DNA from: Clostridiales bacterium
GTDB lineage: Bacteria > Bacillota > Clostridia > Christensenellales > Aristaeellaceae
Direction of reading: 5' to 3'
Length of the DNA stretch: 23,492 bases
NCBI GenBank assembly: GCA_004557905.1
Contig: SFFH01000031.1
Coordinates: 1 to 23,492, forward strand
This document shows positions 22,443 to 23,492 of this stretch, piece after piece. The position numbers and the translations under genes were made by a program. The notes beneath the pieces are model-generated. The model saw only the letters and a program-made list of their open reading frames with translations. It did no database searches and was not told where the DNA came from. The number at the start of each line of letters is the position of its first letter. The stretch's first letter is position 1.

Positions 22443-23117
22443 ATGCGGATTCTGCTTGCAGAGGATGAACGTTCCCTCTCCCGCGCGGTCGTCGCGCTGT
22501 TGGAAAAGAACAATTATTCCGCCGATGCCGTCTATGACGGCGCGGAGGCGCTTGAATATCTTGCCGCCGAAAACTACGATGCGGTGATTCTGGATATCAT
22601 GATGCCGAAAATGGACGGGCTCACCGTGCTGCGAAAGCTGCGCGAGCGCGGCAGTCATGTCCCGGTGCTGATGCTCACCGCAAAATCCGAGGTGGAGGAC
22701 AAGGTCGCCGGGCTGGACACGGGGGCCAACGACTATCTCACCAAGCCCTTCGCCACAGCCGAGCTTCTGGCGCGCATCCGGGCCATGACCCGAACGCAAA
22801 ACACCTAGACGGACAGCCGCCTCTCCTTCGGGAACGTCGTACTGGATCAGACCACGTTTGAGCTTTCCGCGCCCGGCGGCAGCATCCGCCTGGCCAACAA
22901 GGAATACCAGATGATCGAGCTGCTGATGCGCAACCCCCGTCAGGTGATCCCGACGGAGCGATTTCTGGAGAAGATCTGGGGCTATGACAGCGATGTGGAG
23001 ATCAACGTGGTCTGGGTCTATATCTCCTATCTGCGCAAGAAGCTGGCGGCTCTGCATGCCAACGTGCAGATCAAGGCCACCCGCAACACGGGCTATTCTC
23101 TGGAGGAAAAGCAATGA
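22443..23117 (+). pseudogene. OmpR/PhoB-type response regulator with in-frame amber codon
   Basis: The receiver domain (1-121) is intact: acidic pocket Glu7-Asp8, phospho-acceptor Asp51 (VILDIMMPKMDG), Thr79 and Lys101 (LTKPF). Codon 122 is TAG (22806-22808). The same frame then continues without further stops for 102 codons, giving a full winged-helix DNA-binding domain (VVLDQTTFELSAPGG, LANKEYQMIELLMRNP, RFLEKIWGYDSDVEINVVWV, YISYLRKKL, ATRNTGYSLEEKQ). One C-to-T change (CAG to TAG) would explain it. As read, the product is a lone receiver. GGAGGTG precedes ATG 22443. The stop overlaps the kinase start (ATGA). It lies divergent from the VTC operon, its likely target. Confidence 0.85.
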
Positions 23118-23395
23118 TCAGAAAGCTGCGCATCAAGTTTATCGCTGCATCCATGCTCTCCCTGACGCTGGTGCTGCTGTTGATTCTGGGCGGCATCAAC
23201 GCCATGAGCTATCAGAAAACCGTATCCGACGCCGACGCCATCCTATCCGTTTTGGCATCGAATCAGGGCACATTCCCCCAAAGACTGTCCCCGGTGGAGA
23301 ACGGAGATGCCCGAAGGAACGCCCCGGGCGGCAAGGATGCAGACAACGGTGTGTTTCGCAAGCGCGGTCTTTCGGACGAAACGCCCTACGAATCC
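23114..23395 (+). pseudogene. Sensor histidine kinase, N-terminal fragment, interrupted
   Basis: The first 94 residues: basic start, membrane span (FIAASMLSLTLVLLLILGG) and part of the extracellular sensor (VSDADAILSVLASNQGTFPQ; RGLSDETPYES). In clostridial kinases of this type the segment after ETPYES is RYFSV. Here it changes to unrelated sequence at about 23396, so the HAMP, dimerisation and ATPase domains are not joined. The kinase start overlaps the regulator stop by ATGA. The frame stays open to the window edge, but the later residues do not look like a kinase. Confidence 0.7.
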
Positions 23396-23492
23396 CAATG
23401 TCATTTAGTTAAGCAGATGGCAGAGGAAGAATATCTCCGAGAGAAGATGATTTATCGAAAAGAGAGTCATCTTCTCTTTTTTGCTGTACGAC
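23396..23492. mobile_element. Foreign-looking segment, possible insertion-sequence end
   Basis: Starts CAATGTCATTTAGTTAAG, clearly AT-richer than the kinase it interrupts. The opening resembles terminal repeats of IS4-type elements as I remember them, but I cannot confirm it. A strong outward-protecting hairpin lies 40 nt inside, as many insertion sequences have. The element, if real, continues past the window. A contig-edge or assembly artefact is the main alternative. Confidence 0.4.
23440..23482 (+). terminator. Terminator hairpin inside the interrupted kinase frame
   Basis: 11-bp stem AGAGAAGATGA / TCATCTTCTCT with a 16-nt loop, followed by a T-run (TTTTTT in all). It would stop transcription entering from the kinase promoter side. 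Confidence 0.75.

Overview
The window is GC-rich DNA from a spore-forming member of the Firmicutes, most likely the class Clostridia. The evidence is two alpha/beta-type small acid-soluble spore proteins, a butyrate kinase, a YqeY/YbaB/RecR housekeeping set, purine-rich ribosome binding sites (AGGAGG type) before nearly every gene, frequent GTG/TTG starts, and uncharacterised families such as DUF6062 that I associate with gut Clostridia. Species cannot be named from the sequence alone.

Layout. 1-153 is the promoter and leader of what looks like an rRNA operon running leftward out of the window. 390-6118 carries a zinc-ribbon protein, an HTH regulator, a yqeY plus TIM-barrel isomerase operon, a YgiQ-type radical SAM protein, a Nudix hydrolase and a conserved membrane protein. 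6173-8039 holds an AraC/GyrI-like regulator and an esterase-fold protein whose nucleophile serine appears to be replaced. 8163-12433 is a MATE transporter followed by two different FAD-dependent oxidoreductases. 12435-14574 has a SPOR-domain membrane protein, a DUF6062 protein and a small P-loop kinase-like protein. 14623-17023, on the minus strand, has butyrate kinase, tRNA-Gly(GCC) and ybaB-recR. 17313-17884 is a tandem pair of spore-coat-DNA (SASP) genes.

From about 17.9 kb to the right edge the character changes to an accessory, mobile-element-scarred region. It has an unrecognised gene tail, the 3' end of a group II intron with a frameshifted maturase remnant, and then a minus-strand operon: VTC-domain polyphosphate-polymerase-like protein, DUF4956 membrane protein, Cthe_2159-type beta-helix carbohydrate-binding protein, and a secreted tannase/feruloyl-esterase-like hydrolase. 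A divergent OmpR-type response regulator and histidine kinase sit beside it. DUF4956 has an internal deletion with frameshift, the beta-helix protein has lost its N-terminus, the response regulator has an in-frame amber codon, and the kinase reading frame runs into foreign-looking DNA with a strong hairpin. Only the VTC-like gene and the hydrolase look whole. The region therefore looks like a surface polysaccharide/polyphosphate system in decay, or a repeatedly mis-assembled locus.

Most intergenic regions are short and interpretable. Back-to-back promoters separate divergent genes, and bidirectional hairpin terminators separate several convergent pairs.
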